Shown: piece after piece, positions 14,785-23,701 of the stretch
Numbering within the stretch: position 1 is the stretch's first letter
How the letters are laid out: every line of letters starts with the position of its first letter
Source of the DNA: Allokutzneria sp. NRRL B-24872
Lineage (GTDB): Bacteria > Actinomycetota > Actinomycetes > Mycobacteriales > Pseudonocardiaceae
Assembly (NCBI RefSeq): GCF_002155965.1
Contig: NZ_MUMH01000015.1
Coordinates: forward strand, 62,001-126,000
DNA: 64,000 nucleotides
Direction: 5' to 3'
The notes under the pieces: generated by a model
Seen by the model: the letters and a program-made list of their open reading frames with translations, nothing else
What the model was told of the DNA's origin: nothing
Database searches by the model: none
Translations under genes and position numbers: made by a program

Positions 14785-17139
14785 TCAGCGGTGCGGGAGC
14801 AGCAGGACCACCTTGCTGGCGTTGCGTTCGACGGCCCCGCGCGAGTACAGCAGCGGGAAGTACTCGCCCTTGTGCCACAACGGGGCGAGATCGCGGTAGT
14901 GCTTGCTCGCGGGGTCGCCGGACTGGCCGGGCGCGTTGATCGCGCGTGAGCCGTCCCAGTTGCCCACGTCGAGCACCATGCGGAACGACGCGCCCCCGGT
15001 CTGCTTGAAGTCGGCGCCGTACGAGGCGGCGTCGGGGGTGTCCGCCGAGCCACCGCGTGGGAACGGCCCGACGTCGGTGCCGGGCAGCTGCCCGGAGAGC
15101 GGGTGCTGGAAGAGCGTCTGGTGCAGCGTCCCCCACTGCCACGCGGCGGGATCGGCACCGAGGCGCTTCTCCACGTCGCGCCACGCCGCGGCGAGCGTGT
15201 CCACGACGAGCTTGTCGCGCTTGGCCTTTGCATCCTGGCCTAACCACCGCCCCGGGTGCTCGATCACGTCGAGCACGACCTCGGGGTCCGGTGCCTGGCC
15301 GAGCTGCGCGAGCGCGGGTGCGGTCGCGGCGATCACGGCGGCTCCGAGGTGCTTCACGCGCCACACCTCGTAGAGCGCGGCGGTCCCGGACTTCGCGTCC
15401 AGCACGTGGTTCCACCCGCGCAGCGACTGCAACGCCTTCGCCGCGACAGGGTCTGTCGTCGTGAGGTCTTTAAGGGCGGCGGTGACGCGGCGTGCGACGA
15501 CGGAGAGCTGGTCGTTCTGCAAGCGCTCCGAGTCCGCGATCGTCAGCTTCTCCTTGCCCGCGAGCACTTCGTGGATGCGCTGCGCACGGAACGGATCGGC
15601 CCACTCGTAGCCGAGCTTGCGGTCTGCGGGGTAGTTCTCCGGCAGGTTCTCCTCGTTGGCCGTCGCCAGGAAGCCCTTCGCCGGGTTCACCGAGCGCGGG
15701 AGCTGCTCGCCGTCGTAGTAGCCCTCCCACTCGTAGCGGCCGTCGCCGGGCACGGGCAGCAGGCCGTCGAAGGCGGGGCGCTTCGGTGCCATACCGCCGG
15801 GCAGCCACGCGATGTCGCCCTTTGTGTCGGCGTAGACCTGGTTCTCCGGCGGGCCACCCCAGGTGCGCATGACCTCGCGGAACTGGGCGAGGTTCTTGAC
15901 GCCCATGTACTTCAGGCTGCCGAGGTACGGCGAGGTCCCGGGCTCGAACCACACGCTGCGCAGCGCGTACGCCTGGTGCCGCGCCTGGTCGGTGTGCATC
16001 ACGACGCCGTGCCGGGTGAAGGTCAGGTCGATGTCGCGGGCCGCTTCGCCCTTGACCGCGATCTTCTCCTTGACCGTGCGCACCGGCTCCCACGCGTCCT
16101 TGAAGCGGTAGCGGCCGTGGTTCGCCGGGTCCAGCTGCTCGACGTAGAGGTCTTCCTGGTCGATCGAGAAGATTGTCAGCCCGAAGGCCGCCGTGCCGTT
16201 GTGGCCGATGGACACGCCGGGAAGGACCGGTTCACCGGCACCGATCACGTCGAGCCCAGGCGCGGACAGGTGCTGGATGTAGCGCCCGGACGGCGCGGGC
16301 AGCACTCGGTGCGGGTCGTTGGCCAGCACAGGGCGCCCAGTCGCCGACTTCTTCGCGCCGACCACCCAGTTGTTGCTGCCCTCCTGCTGCTCCGAGGCGG
16401 ACAGTTCGAGCTTCTGGCCCGTGAAGGACACCGGCTGCGTGCCGAGGTAGTAGGTGTTGATCACCTCACCCGCGTTTTCCGTGACTGCGCAAGCATCCAG
16501 GCCTTCAGGGACCTTCGTGGTCCACGTCGGTTGCAGCTTCACGCGCACGCGGTCCGCATCGAGCCCCGCCACGCACGCGGTCATCGCGCGCATGATCTCG
16601 CTGTAGAGGTTGCGAACGAGACCGTGGCTGCGAATGCGTACTACGTCCTCTGGAGCCCACCGCGCGGGCTTATAAGCGAGCTTGCGGAACTCCTCGGGCA
16701 GCGCCTGCGGATTCTGGGCTACCCAGTCGACGTAGGCGTTGATGCCGTTCACGAACTTCGTGATGGTCTGCTTCGCGTGTGGACCGTAGGAAGCCCACTC
16801 GCGCTCCATGTCACCGCGATATAAGAGCATCCGCGACGCACGGTCCTGTTCGACCCACGCGGGTCCAAACGACTCCGCGAGCTGCCCGAGCCCACGTTTG
16901 CGCCACAGGTCCATCTGGAAGAGACGGTCGCGCGCGGCGTTGAACCCCTGTGCGAGGAACAGGTCGTCGGAGTTCTGCGCGTAGATGTGCGGCACACCCC
17001 ACTTGTCGACGACCATGCGCACGGGCAGGTCGAGCCCCCGCACCGCGTAGGTCGTCGTTGTGGCCGCTTGCGCAGGAACGGCGGCAGGAACCGCGACGGC
17101 GGAGACAAGCACCGCAGCAGCCAGGAACAAAGCCCGCAT
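14785..17139 (-). CDS. Secreted penicillin acylase family N-terminal-nucleophile hydrolase
   Basis: 784 residues. Signal peptide at 1-25 ('MRALFLAAAVLVSAVAVPAA'). The precursor is expected to self-cleave before Ser255 in 'EGSNNWVVG', making alpha and beta subunits with Ser as N-terminal nucleophile. The alpha part has 'WGVPHIYAQNSDDLFLAQGF', the beta part 'LANDPHR' and 'AWLPGG'. Such enzymes cleave penicillins, acyl-homoserine lactones or other amides; the substrate cannot be read here. GAGGGGG lies upstream of the ATG. It interrupts the CoA gene group and has no obvious partner. Confidence 0.88.
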   Translation of the reverse strand: MRALFLAAAVLVSAVAVPAAVPAQAATTTTYAVRGLDLPVRMVVDKWGVPHIYAQNSDDLFLAQGFNAARDRLFQMDLWRKRGLGQLAESFGPAWVEQDRASRMLLYRGDMEREWASYGPHAKQTITKFVNGINAYVDWVAQNPQALPEEFRKLAYKPARWAPEDVVRIRSHGLVRNLYSEIMRAMTACVAGLDADRVRVKLQPTWTTKVPEGLDACAVTENAGEVINTYYLGTQPVSFTGQKLELSASEQQEGSNNWVVGAKKSATGRPVLANDPHRVLPAPSGRYIQHLSAPGLDVIGAGEPVLPGVSIGHNGTAAFGLTIFSIDQEDLYVEQLDPANHGRYRFKDAWEPVRTVKEKIAVKGEAARDIDLTFTRHGVVMHTDQARHQAYALRSVWFEPGTSPYLGSLKYMGVKNLAQFREVMRTWGGPPENQVYADTKGDIAWLPGGMAPKRPAFDGLLPVPGDGRYEWEGYYDGEQLPRSVNPAKGFLATANEENLPENYPADRKLGYEWADPFRAQRIHEVLAGKEKLTIADSERLQNDQLSVVARRVTAALKDLTTTDPVAAKALQSLRGWNHVLDAKSGTAALYEVWRVKHLGAAVIAATAPALAQLGQAPDPEVVLDVIEHPGRWLGQDAKAKRDKLVVDTLAAAWRDVEKRLGADPAAWQWGTLHQTLFQHPLSGQLPGTDVGPFPRGGSADTPDAASYGADFKQTGGASFRMVLDVGNWDGSRAINAPGQSGDPASKHYRDLAPLWHKGEYFPLLYSRGAVERNASKVVLLLPHR

Positions 17140-17220
17140 GACAGACCCCCTCGGCAGGACGCACGGACTTCATAGCCTCGGGACGGCCCGCCCCAGAAGG
17201 CCGCAAAAGGTATTCGAACC

Positions 17221-17302
17221 TCACGTTTTGGCACGCGGGCTCGGTTCGGCCGAACGGACCGCGACCAGAACCGCGAGGGCGGCTTGCGCCGTTCGGCCGA
17301 GC
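17221..17302. other. Acylase/ccr intergenic region with paired GTTCGGCCGAAC boxes
   Basis: The 316-base gap 17140-17455 holds the second TCACGTTTTGGC (17221-17232), a perfect 12-bp palindrome GTTCGGCCGAAC (17244-17255) and an 11/12 copy 47 bases later (17291-17302). Paired, similarly spaced palindromes between divergent genes can be operators, but the sequence is GC-rich and also occurs inside a coding region near 60988. The remainder shows only the ccr ribosome-binding site. Confidence 0.3.
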
Positions 17303-17455
17303 GGTCGAACCGGGCGATTGGCCGCCCAGCGATCGAGGGAATCCGGAGTGCGGTGCCTCACAGCCGTGCCGCTGGATCGATTACCGGCCAGTAACCTCCG
17401 GCCAACCTGCGGCTATGAACGCCGCTGATGTGCACTCGATCACAGGAGGTCTGCC

Positions 17456-18787
17456 GTGCAGAAGATCCTCGACGCGATCCTGGCCGACGAGCTCGACGCG
17501 CTGGCGTCCCTCCCGGTGCCGGACTCCTATCGCGGTGTGACGGTGCGCAAGAGCGAGCAGGACATGTTCGCCGGACTGCCGAACAGCGAGAAAGACCCGC
17601 GTCGCTCGCTGCACGTCGACGAGGTGCCGACGCCGGAGCTGGGCCCGGGCGAGGCTCTGGTGGCGGTGATGGCCAGCGCGATCAACTACAACACCGTCTG
17701 GACATCGATCTTCGAGCCGCTGTCCACGTTCGGTTTCCTGGAACGCTACGGCCGCACGTCGGAGCTCAACGCCCGGCACGACCTGCCCTACCACGTGGTC
17801 GGCTCCGACCTGGCCGGTGTCGTGCTGCGCACCGGCCCCGGGGTGAACGCCTGGAAGCCCGGTGACGAGGTGGTCGCGCACTGCCTCAACGTCGAGCTGG
17901 AGCACCCCGACGGGCACAGCGACACGATGCTGGACCCGGAGCAGCGGATCTGGGGCTTCGAGACCAACTTCGGCGGGCTGGCCGAGCTGGCGCTGGTCAA
18001 GGCCAACCAGCTGATGCCCAAGCCGAAGCACCTCAGCTGGGAGGAGGCGGCCAGCCCCGGGCTGGTCAACTCCACCGCCTACCGCCAGCTCGTCTCGCGC
18101 AACGGCGCCGACATGAAGCAGGGCGACGTCGTGCTGATCTGGGGAGCCTCCGGCGGCCTCGGCTCCTACGCCACGCAGTTCGCGCTCAACGGCGGCGCCA
18201 CCCCGGTGTGCGTGGTCTCCAGCCCGGAGAAGGCCGAGATCTGCCGCAGGATGGGCGCCGAGCTGGTCATCGACCGCGCCGCCGAGGGCTACACGTTCTG
18301 GAAGGACGAGCACGAGCAGGACCAGCGCGAGTGGAAGCGCCTCGGCGCCAAGATCCGCGAGCTGACCGGCGGCGAGGACCCCGACATCGTCTTCGAGCAC
18401 CCCGGCCGCGAGACCTTCGGCGCCAGCGTCTACGTCGCCAAGCGCGGCGGCACCATCGTGACCTGCGCCTCGACCTCGGGCTTCAACCACAGCTACGACA
18501 ACCGCTACCTGTGGATGCACCTCAAGCGCATCGTCGGCTCGCACTTCGCGAACTACCGCGAGGCGTGGGAGGCCAATCGTTTGATCGCCAAGGGCGCCAT
18601 CCACCCGACGCTGTCCAAGGTCTACTCGCTGGAGGACACCGGGCAGGCCGCGCACGACGTCCACCGCAACGCCCACCAGGGCAAGGTCGGCGTGCTGTGC
18701 CTGTCCCCCGAGGAGGGGCTGGGCGTGCGCGACCACGAGCTGCGGGCCACCCACGTCGAGTCGATCAACCGTTTTCGGGGCGTGTGA
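17456..18787 (+). CDS. ccr: Crotonyl-CoA carboxylase/reductase
   Basis: 443 residues of the medium-chain dehydrogenase/reductase fold. It reductively carboxylates crotonyl-CoA with NADPH and CO2 to ethylmalonyl-CoA. The nucleotide-binding loop is 'IWGASGGLGSYA'. The residues that bind CO2 in the Kitasatospora enzyme (N81, F170, E171, H365) match N79, F168, E169 and H363 here with a constant offset of two, so true carboxylating activity is expected. GTG 17456 has a strong AGGAGG upstream. It serves the ethylmalonyl-CoA pathway for acetate assimilation, or extender-unit supply; no polyketide synthase is present in the window. Confidence 0.95.
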   Translation: MQKILDAILADELDALASLPVPDSYRGVTVRKSEQDMFAGLPNSEKDPRRSLHVDEVPTPELGPGEALVAVMASAINYNTVWTSIFEPLSTFGFLERYGRTSELNARHDLPYHVVGSDLAGVVLRTGPGVNAWKPGDEVVAHCLNVELEHPDGHSDTMLDPEQRIWGFETNFGGLAELALVKANQLMPKPKHLSWEEAASPGLVNSTAYRQLVSRNGADMKQGDVVLIWGASGGLGSYATQFALNGGATPVCVVSSPEKAEICRRMGAELVIDRAAEGYTFWKDEHEQDQREWKRLGAKIRELTGGEDPDIVFEHPGRETFGASVYVAKRGGTIVTCASTSGFNHSYDNRYLWMHLKRIVGSHFANYREAWEANRLIAKGAIHPTLSKVYSLEDTGQAAHDVHRNAHQGKVGVLCLSPEEGLGVRDHELRATHVESINRFRGV

Positions 18788-18898
18788 ACGCTTTCCGGCG
18801 ACCCGTCCCCGACTGAGCACAGTGGACAGTCGGACATTTCGCCGGGCGCCTGCCCGTGGGGTCTGAAGTTTTCTCCCGAGTACGGGTAGCGTGATGCC

Positions 18899-20665
18899 AT
18901 GGGCCTTGCCGAAGACCGCGAGCTGGTGCCGCTGGGGTCAGGCTTCGACATCGTGAAGCGCGGGGGCTACAACCGCGCCCAGGTGGAGGAGCACCTCGAA
19001 CGGCTCGACTCGGACCTGCGCATCCTCGCGGCTGACCGCGACGCCGCCGTCTCCCAGGCGGCAGATCTCGCGCGCCAGCTGGAAAAGGCGCGTTCGGAGA
19101 TCGAAGACCTCAAGGGGCAGGTCGACCGGCTGTCCAAGCCGCCGACAACCCTGGAGGGCCTCAGCGAGCGGTTGCAGCGCATGCTCCGGCTCGCCCAGGA
19201 CGAGGCGAGCGAGACACGCGCGCGCGCCGAGGGCGAGGGCCGGGAGATCAAGGCCAAGGCGGAGAAGGACGCCGCCGCGCTGCGCCTGCGCTACGAGCAG
19301 CTGATCGCCGAGCTGGACAACCGGCGCGCGGAGATGGAGGCCGAGCACCAGAACGTGCTCGACACCGCCCGCGGCGAGGCCAAGCGGATCACCGACGAGG
19401 CCGAGCGCGCCCGGCAGGAGGCCGACGCGGCCTCGCTGACCAAGCGCAAGCAGGTCGAGGAGGACTTCGAGATCGCCATGGCCTCGCGCCGCGCCGAGGC
19501 CATGCACGCGCTCGCCGAGACCGAGGCGGCCAGCAAGGCCGAGGCCGACCGCAGGGTCCGCGAGGCGACCGAGGAGGCGAACAAGCGGGTCCTGGACGCC
19601 ACCGAGGACAGCAAGCGGCGCGTCGCCGAGGCCACGGCGGAGGCCCAGCGCCTGGTCCGCGAGGCCACCGACGAGAGCAGCCGCAGGCTCTTCGAGGCGA
19701 CCGAGGAGGCCAAGCGCCGCCGCACCGAGGCCGTCGACGACGCCGCCAAGCGCATCCGCGAGGCCACCGAGGAGTCCGCGCGCCGCGTCCGCGAGGCCAC
19801 AGCCGAGGCCCAGCGCCTGGTCCGCGAGGCCACCGAGGAGTCGACCCGCCGCGTGGAGTACGCGACCAAGCGCGTGCAGGAGCTGCGCGAGCTTCGGGTC
19901 AAGGTCGCCGGTCAGCTCAAGGAGATGGAGTCCAGGCTGGACTCGCTGCGCTCGGAGCTGAAGTCGCGGCTGGAGAAGGCCCGCGCCCAGCTCAAGACGC
20001 AGCTGGAGGCCGCGCGCACGGAGCTGGTCTCGAAGCTGGAGACCATGCGCACCGACCTCGACACGGAGCTGGCGACGGCCACCGGCAAGGGCGAGACCGA
20101 ACTCAGCTCGGTGCTCACCGGGGTCGGCGGCGAGCTGGACTCGGTGCACACCGCCTTCGCCGACGCCAAGCCGATCCTGGAGCAGGCCGAGGACGAGCAG
20201 GACGTGCTGAACAAGCCCGCCCTGCCGCCGCAGCAGCCCGCCCAGCAGCCGCCCCAGGGCAAGGGTCCGCAGCAGGGGCCGCCGCCCCCGGCAGGTCCGC
20301 AGGGTGGTCCGAAGCAACAGCAGCCCCAGCCGCCGAAGCCCGCGCAGGGCGTGCCGCCGTCCTCGGCCAAGCCGTCCGGCTCAGCGCCGCCGCTGGACCA
20401 GCCGACGCAGCAGTTCAAGCGGCCGATGCCCGCGATGGAGGCACCCACCAACCGGATGGGCGGCCAGCAACAGCAGCCGCAGCAGCAGCCGCAGCAGCAG
20501 CGCCCGCCGCAGCAGCAGACCCAGGTGCTGCAGAACCAGCAGCAGCAACACAAACCGCAGCAGCCACAGCAGCAGCAACAGCAGCCGCCGAGGCAGCAGC
20601 CCCCGAAGCAGCAGCCCCCGAAGCAGCAGAAGTCCTCGGGCAAGCCGCCTCAGCGCCAGCGCTGA
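18899..20665 (+). CDS. FilP/Scy-type coiled-coil polarity protein
   Basis: 588 residues. The N-terminus 'SGFDIVKRGGYNRAQVEEHL' resembles the DivIVA-like lead of FilP/Scy proteins that organise polar growth in Streptomyces. Residues about 50-440 are almost all coiled coil. Residues 219-328 form ten consecutive 11-residue units (RVREATEEANK, RVLDATEDSKR, RVAEATAEAQR and so on), a hendecad pattern as in Scy. The last 150 residues are disordered, rich in Gln and Pro. Position beside mce and meaB matches the streptomycete filP-scy neighbourhood as I recall it. ATG 18899 follows TAGCGT by six bases (leaderless). Expected to be a cytoskeletal scaffold at hyphal tips; whether FilP or Scy equivalent is uncertain. 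Confidence 0.75.
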   Translation: MGLAEDRELVPLGSGFDIVKRGGYNRAQVEEHLERLDSDLRILAADRDAAVSQAADLARQLEKARSEIEDLKGQVDRLSKPPTTLEGLSERLQRMLRLAQDEASETRARAEGEGREIKAKAEKDAAALRLRYEQLIAELDNRRAEMEAEHQNVLDTARGEAKRITDEAERARQEADAASLTKRKQVEEDFEIAMASRRAEAMHALAETEAASKAEADRRVREATEEANKRVLDATEDSKRRVAEATAEAQRLVREATDESSRRLFEATEEAKRRRTEAVDDAAKRIREATEESARRVREATAEAQRLVREATEESTRRVEYATKRVQELRELRVKVAGQLKEMESRLDSLRSELKSRLEKARAQLKTQLEAARTELVSKLETMRTDLDTELATATGKGETELSSVLTGVGGELDSVHTAFADAKPILEQAEDEQDVLNKPALPPQQPAQQPPQGKGPQQGPPPPAGPQGGPKQQQPQPPKPAQGVPPSSAKPSGSAPPLDQPTQQFKRPMPAMEAPTNRMGGQQQQPQQQPQQQRPPQQQTQVLQNQQQQHKPQQPQQQQQQPPRQQPPKQQPPKQQKSSGKPPQRQR

Positions 20666-20675
20666 ACGAAGTCCC

Positions 20676-20707
20676 CGGTGCCGGGCGCGATCACGCGCCC
20701 GGCACCG
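20676..20707. terminator. Bidirectional terminator hairpin
   Basis: A perfect 14-bp stem (20676-20689 with 20694-20707) and a four-base loop lie between the convergent stops of the coiled-coil gene and the hydrolase. It is likely to stop transcription from both sides. Confidence 0.75.
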
Positions 20708-20714
20708 TCGTGTT

Positions 20715-21473
20715 TCAGGAGAGCCAGTCGATCAGGACGCCCGCGAACTCCGCCGGGCGTTCGAGCGGTGGCAGGTGACCGCACGCGGGCAGCACCGCGA
20801 GTTCGGCTTCCGGCAGCGCGTCGACCATCTCCTCGGCGGCACCGGGCGGGGCGAGCTTGTCCTGCTCCCCCACCACGACCAACGCCGGGACGCCCACCCC
20901 GCGCAACGTTTCCGTGGAATCCGGCCGAGCCGCCATCGCCCGCTGAGCCCAAGCGATCCCCTCCGCCGACTGCGCGTCGACCAACGCACGCGCAGCGCTC
21001 ACCGCGGCTGGCCGCGAAGCGTGCGTGCTCGCGCCGAGCAACCCGTCGAGCACCGCGTCCGCGACCCAGGCGGTGCCCTCGGCCTCGACGCGCTCGGCCA
21101 TCGCGAGGCGCCCCGCGCGCTGCTGCGAGGTGTCGGCGACCGCCTTCGTGTCGACCAGGACCAGCTTCTCGACCAGCTCAGGAGCTTGGCGCAGGACGGA
21201 CATCGCCACGTAGCCGCCCATCGAGATCCCGCCGAGGACCACGCGCTCCAGCCCGAGCGATTCCAGCTGGGCGACCACGTCCGCGGCGACCACGTCCAGG
21301 CTCGGCACGGGAGCGGCGCCCAGCGGCCGCGCGCCGAGCCCGCGCTGGTCGGGGGTGATCACCGTGAAGTGTGCTTCCAGTGGCGAGCGGACCGCGTCCC
21401 ACATGCGCGAGTCCAGCGGAAACGCGTGCAGCAGCACCAGGGCGGGGCGATTCTCGGTGTCGTCGGAGCTCAT
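20715..21473 (-). CDS. Alpha/beta-fold hydrolase
   Basis: 252 residues with a complete triad layout: oxyanion/HG-type start 'LVLLHAFPLDSRMW', nucleophile elbow 'GGISMGGYVA' (Ser), acid in 'VVGEQDKLAPP' and His in 'PACGHLPPLERP'. It belongs to the large group of haloperoxidase-like esterases and lactonases; the substrate is not predictable. No signal peptide, so cytosolic. Its ATG (CAT, 21471-21473) is 19 bases from the divergent kinase start. Confidence 0.8.
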   Translation of the reverse strand: MSSDDTENRPALVLLHAFPLDSRMWDAVRSPLEAHFTVITPDQRGLGARPLGAAPVPSLDVVAADVVAQLESLGLERVVLGGISMGGYVAMSVLRQAPELVEKLVLVDTKAVADTSQQRAGRLAMAERVEAEGTAWVADAVLDGLLGASTHASRPAAVSAARALVDAQSAEGIAWAQRAMAARPDSTETLRGVGVPALVVVGEQDKLAPPGAAEEMVDALPEAELAVLPACGHLPPLERPAEFAGVLIDWLS

Positions 21474-21492
21474 GCCTGCCTATCCTGCCCGC

Positions 21493-22026
21493 GTGACCGA
21501 CACTCCACTGTTCGTGCTGACCGGGATCTCCGCGAGCGGCAAGACCACCATCGGCCGCCTGCTCGCTGACTCGTTCCCCCGGAGCGCGTTCGTGGAGGGC
21601 GACCTCGTCCGCGAGATGGTGCGTTCGGGCCGCGTCGACATGAGCCCGGAGCCGTCCGAGGACGCGATGGGCCAACTGCTCCTGCGCTACCGCCAGGCCG
21701 CGACGCTGGCGATGTCGTTCCAGGACGCGGGCTTCGCCACGGTGGCGGAGGACGTGATCATCGGCGACGTGCTGAAGGACTACCTGGACGTGCTGCGCGG
21801 ACGGCCGGTGCACTTGGTCGTGCTCGCGCCGACGCCCGAGGCCGTGCACGCGCGCGAGGCGGCTCGGAACAAGACCGGCTACGACACGTGGGCGGTCACG
21901 GCGCTGAACAAGATCCTGCACGAGCAGACGCCGCGCCTGGGCCTGTGGCTGGACACCTCGGAGCAGACGCCGGAGGAGACCGTCGCGGAGATCCTGGCCC
22001 GCCAGGCGGAGAGCCTGATCGCGTGA
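21493..22026 (+). CDS. P-loop kinase/phosphotransferase-like protein
   Basis: 177 residues. 'VLTGISASGKTTIGRLLAD' is a Walker A motif of the AAA/shikimate-kinase-like group, followed by 'FVEGDLVREMV' and a lid-like segment 'ARNKTGYDTW'. The layout is like chloramphenicol phosphotransferase or zeta-type small-molecule kinases, substrate unknown. GTG 21493 is preferred over ATG 21472 since TATCCT lies six bases upstream (leaderless) and the upstream ATG would overlap the divergent gene's start. Its stop overlaps the next GTG (GTGA). Confidence 0.65.
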   Translation: MTDTPLFVLTGISASGKTTIGRLLADSFPRSAFVEGDLVREMVRSGRVDMSPEPSEDAMGQLLLRYRQAATLAMSFQDAGFATVAEDVIIGDVLKDYLDVLRGRPVHLVVLAPTPEAVHAREAARNKTGYDTWAVTALNKILHEQTPRLGLWLDTSEQTPEETVAEILARQAESLIA

Positions 22027-22526
22027 TCACCACTGATCGCCTCGTGCTGCGCCGCCCGACCGCCGAGGACCTGGCGGCGGTGGTGGAGATCCACGCCGAT
22101 CCGGAGACCAACCGCTTCAACCCGCTCGGGCCCGCCGACGAGGCGCGCGCCACCCAGGACCTCAAGTCGTGGCTGGCGCACTGGGTCGAGCACGGTTTCG
22201 GCTACTGCGCGATCACCGAGCACTCCGGGCACGTGATCGGCTTCGGCGGTCTGCGCACCCACGTCTTCGACGGCGAGCCGGTGCTCAACCTGTACTACCG
22301 CTTCCGCCCCTCGGCGTGGGGCAAGGGCTTCGCCCCGGAGATGGCGCGCGCCGTCGTCGACTGGGCGCGGGACCACCGCCCCGAACCCGTGCTGATCTTC
22401 ACCAAGTTCGACAACGCGCCCGCCATCCGGGTCGCCGAGAAGATCGGCTTCGTGCAGCTGTGCGAGACCGTCCTGGAAGGCGCTCCGGCGGTGGTCTACG
22501 CCGCTCAGGAGACGATCGTGACCTGA
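22023..22526 (+). CDS. GNAT-family N-acetyltransferase
   Basis: 167 residues, Acetyltransf_3 type (RimJ/RimL-like): 'TDRLVLRRPTAEDLAAVVEI' at the start, acetyl-CoA-binding region around 'RFRPSAWGKGFAPEMARAVV' and terminal 'NAPAIRVAEKIGF'. Acetylates an amino group of an unknown small molecule or protein N-terminus. Four-base overlap with the kinase gene suggests joint expression. The 3' end overlaps the convergent hydrolase by 22 bases. Confidence 0.8.
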   Translation: MITTDRLVLRRPTAEDLAAVVEIHADPETNRFNPLGPADEARATQDLKSWLAHWVEHGFGYCAITEHSGHVIGFGGLRTHVFDGEPVLNLYYRFRPSAWGKGFAPEMARAVVDWARDHRPEPVLIFTKFDNAPAIRVAEKIGFVQLCETVLEGAPAVVYAAQETIVT

Positions 22527-23248
22527 TGCGTGGTCGACGGCCCGTCCCAGGTGCGCGGTAGCGGCGTCGGCACGTCCGGCAGGACCGCGGCGACGAGCTG
22601 GTCCAGCGCTTCCTCGGCGTAGCCGACCAGCAGGTGCTTGCCGCCCGCGACCGGGATCACCTTCGCCTGCGGGATCACCGAGAAGCGCTCGCGGGCCTCG
22701 TCGGGCTGGAGGTTGTCGTCGTGCTCCGGCACCAGGCAGAACACCGGCTTGCCCGAGTCCGCCCAGGTCTTCAGGTGCTCCGGCCCGCTCCAGCGCAGCG
22801 GCGGGGAGATCAGGAACAGCCCGCGCACCAGCGGGTCGCAGCCGTGCACCAGCGCCAGGTCCGTGCCGAAGGACCAGCCGACCAGCCACACGTTCGGCAG
22901 GTCGTGGAACTCCGCGTACTCCAGCGCGGCGGCCACGTCGAAGCGCTCGCCGTCGCCGTTGTCGAACTCGCCGTCGCTGCGCCCGGCCTCGCTCGCCGTG
23001 CCGCGCGTGTTGAAGCGCAGCACCGCCACGTCGGCCAGCGCGGGCAACCGCCACGCGGCCTTGCGGTAGAGGTGCGAGTCCATCATCCCGCCGTGCGTGG
23101 GCAGCGGGTGCAGCAGCACGAGCGTCGCCTTCGGCTCGCCCTCCGGCAGGGACAGCTCGCCGATCAGGTTCAGCCCGTCGGCGGTGTGCAGGGTGACCGG
23201 CTCGCGGCGCGCGGGGAGGACGGTGTTCGCCCGGATCTCAGTAGTCAT
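22505..23248 (-). CDS. Alpha/beta hydrolase (COG2945-like)
   Basis: 247 residues from the ATG at 23248. 'ATLVLLHPLPTHGGMMDSHL' is the signature of this small hydrolase group, with the nucleophile elbow 'LVGWSFGTDLA', acid in 'PEHDDNLQPDEA' and His in 'VAGGKHLLVGY'. 18 extra upstream codons are open but lack support. Cytosolic; substrate unknown. Confidence 0.75.
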   Translation of the reverse strand: MTTEIRANTVLPARREPVTLHTADGLNLIGELSLPEGEPKATLVLLHPLPTHGGMMDSHLYRKAAWRLPALADVAVLRFNTRGTASEAGRSDGEFDNGDGERFDVAAALEYAEFHDLPNVWLVGWSFGTDLALVHGCDPLVRGLFLISPPLRWSGPEHLKTWADSGKPVFCLVPEHDDNLQPDEARERFSVIPQAKVIPVAGGKHLLVGYAEEALDQLVAAVLPDVPTPLPRTWDGPSTTHQVTIVS

Positions 23249-23298
23249 GACAGCCTCGATTTTGCCACCCGCGCGGCTTCGCGCGAGCGCGACGAGCA

Positions 23299-23592
23299 TC
23301 ACGACCAGCGACGCGTCGGCCCCCGCCGAGACCGTGCCGACCAGCAGCCCTGGTGCCAGTGGCGGCGGTCCGCGCTCGACCCGTGCTCGTCGGCGGGCCA
23401 GGCCACGACGTGCGGCGTTCCCGGAACGATCTCGTGATCGCAGCCCGGGCAGCGGTAGTGCTTCGTCGCCTGTGAGCCCGCCACGGTGCGCACCTGCCAG
23501 TCCCCGTCCGGTCCGCTCTCCGTGCGCGCCCAGCCGACACCGCCCCCGAGTCCTCGGTCGGGGCCTTTGTCGCGACGGTTGTGGCGGGGCAC
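23299..23592 (-). CDS. Small conserved zinc-ribbon-like protein
   Basis: 97 residues from GTG 23592 ('PRHNRRDKG'), with AGGG eight bases upstream; GTG 23613 would add seven residues. The core 'HYRCPGCDHEIVPGTPHVVA' and later 'RRHWHQGCW' supply two CxxC-type cysteines, His and Cys, suggesting a zinc site. I recall similar short basic proteins in many actinomycetes, often mislabelled ATP/GTP-binding. Role unknown. Confidence 0.6.
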   Translation of the reverse strand: MPRHNRRDKGPDRGLGGGVGWARTESGPDGDWQVRTVAGSQATKHYRCPGCDHEIVPGTPHVVAWPADEHGSSADRRHWHQGCWSARSRRGPTRRWS

Positions 23593-23701
23593 GGCGAAGA
23601 CCCTAGCTCTCACGGGGGATCGAGATCATTCGCTGGTGGGAGCCGCGGCCGCGTGCTGGCGAGCAGGGTTGGTGCTACCGACAACACGAGGGGGAGCACC
23701 C

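Noticed and set aside
12023-18787. Polyketide extender-unit supply within a biosynthetic gene cluster
   Set aside because: ccr, meaB and mce can serve this, but no polyketide synthase, acyl carrier or tailoring gene is in the window; primary metabolism is simpler.
20457-20640. CAG/CAGCAA-rich tract as a DNA-level repeat array
   Set aside because: It is the codon pattern for the Gln/Pro-rich tail of the coiled-coil protein, in frame to its stop.
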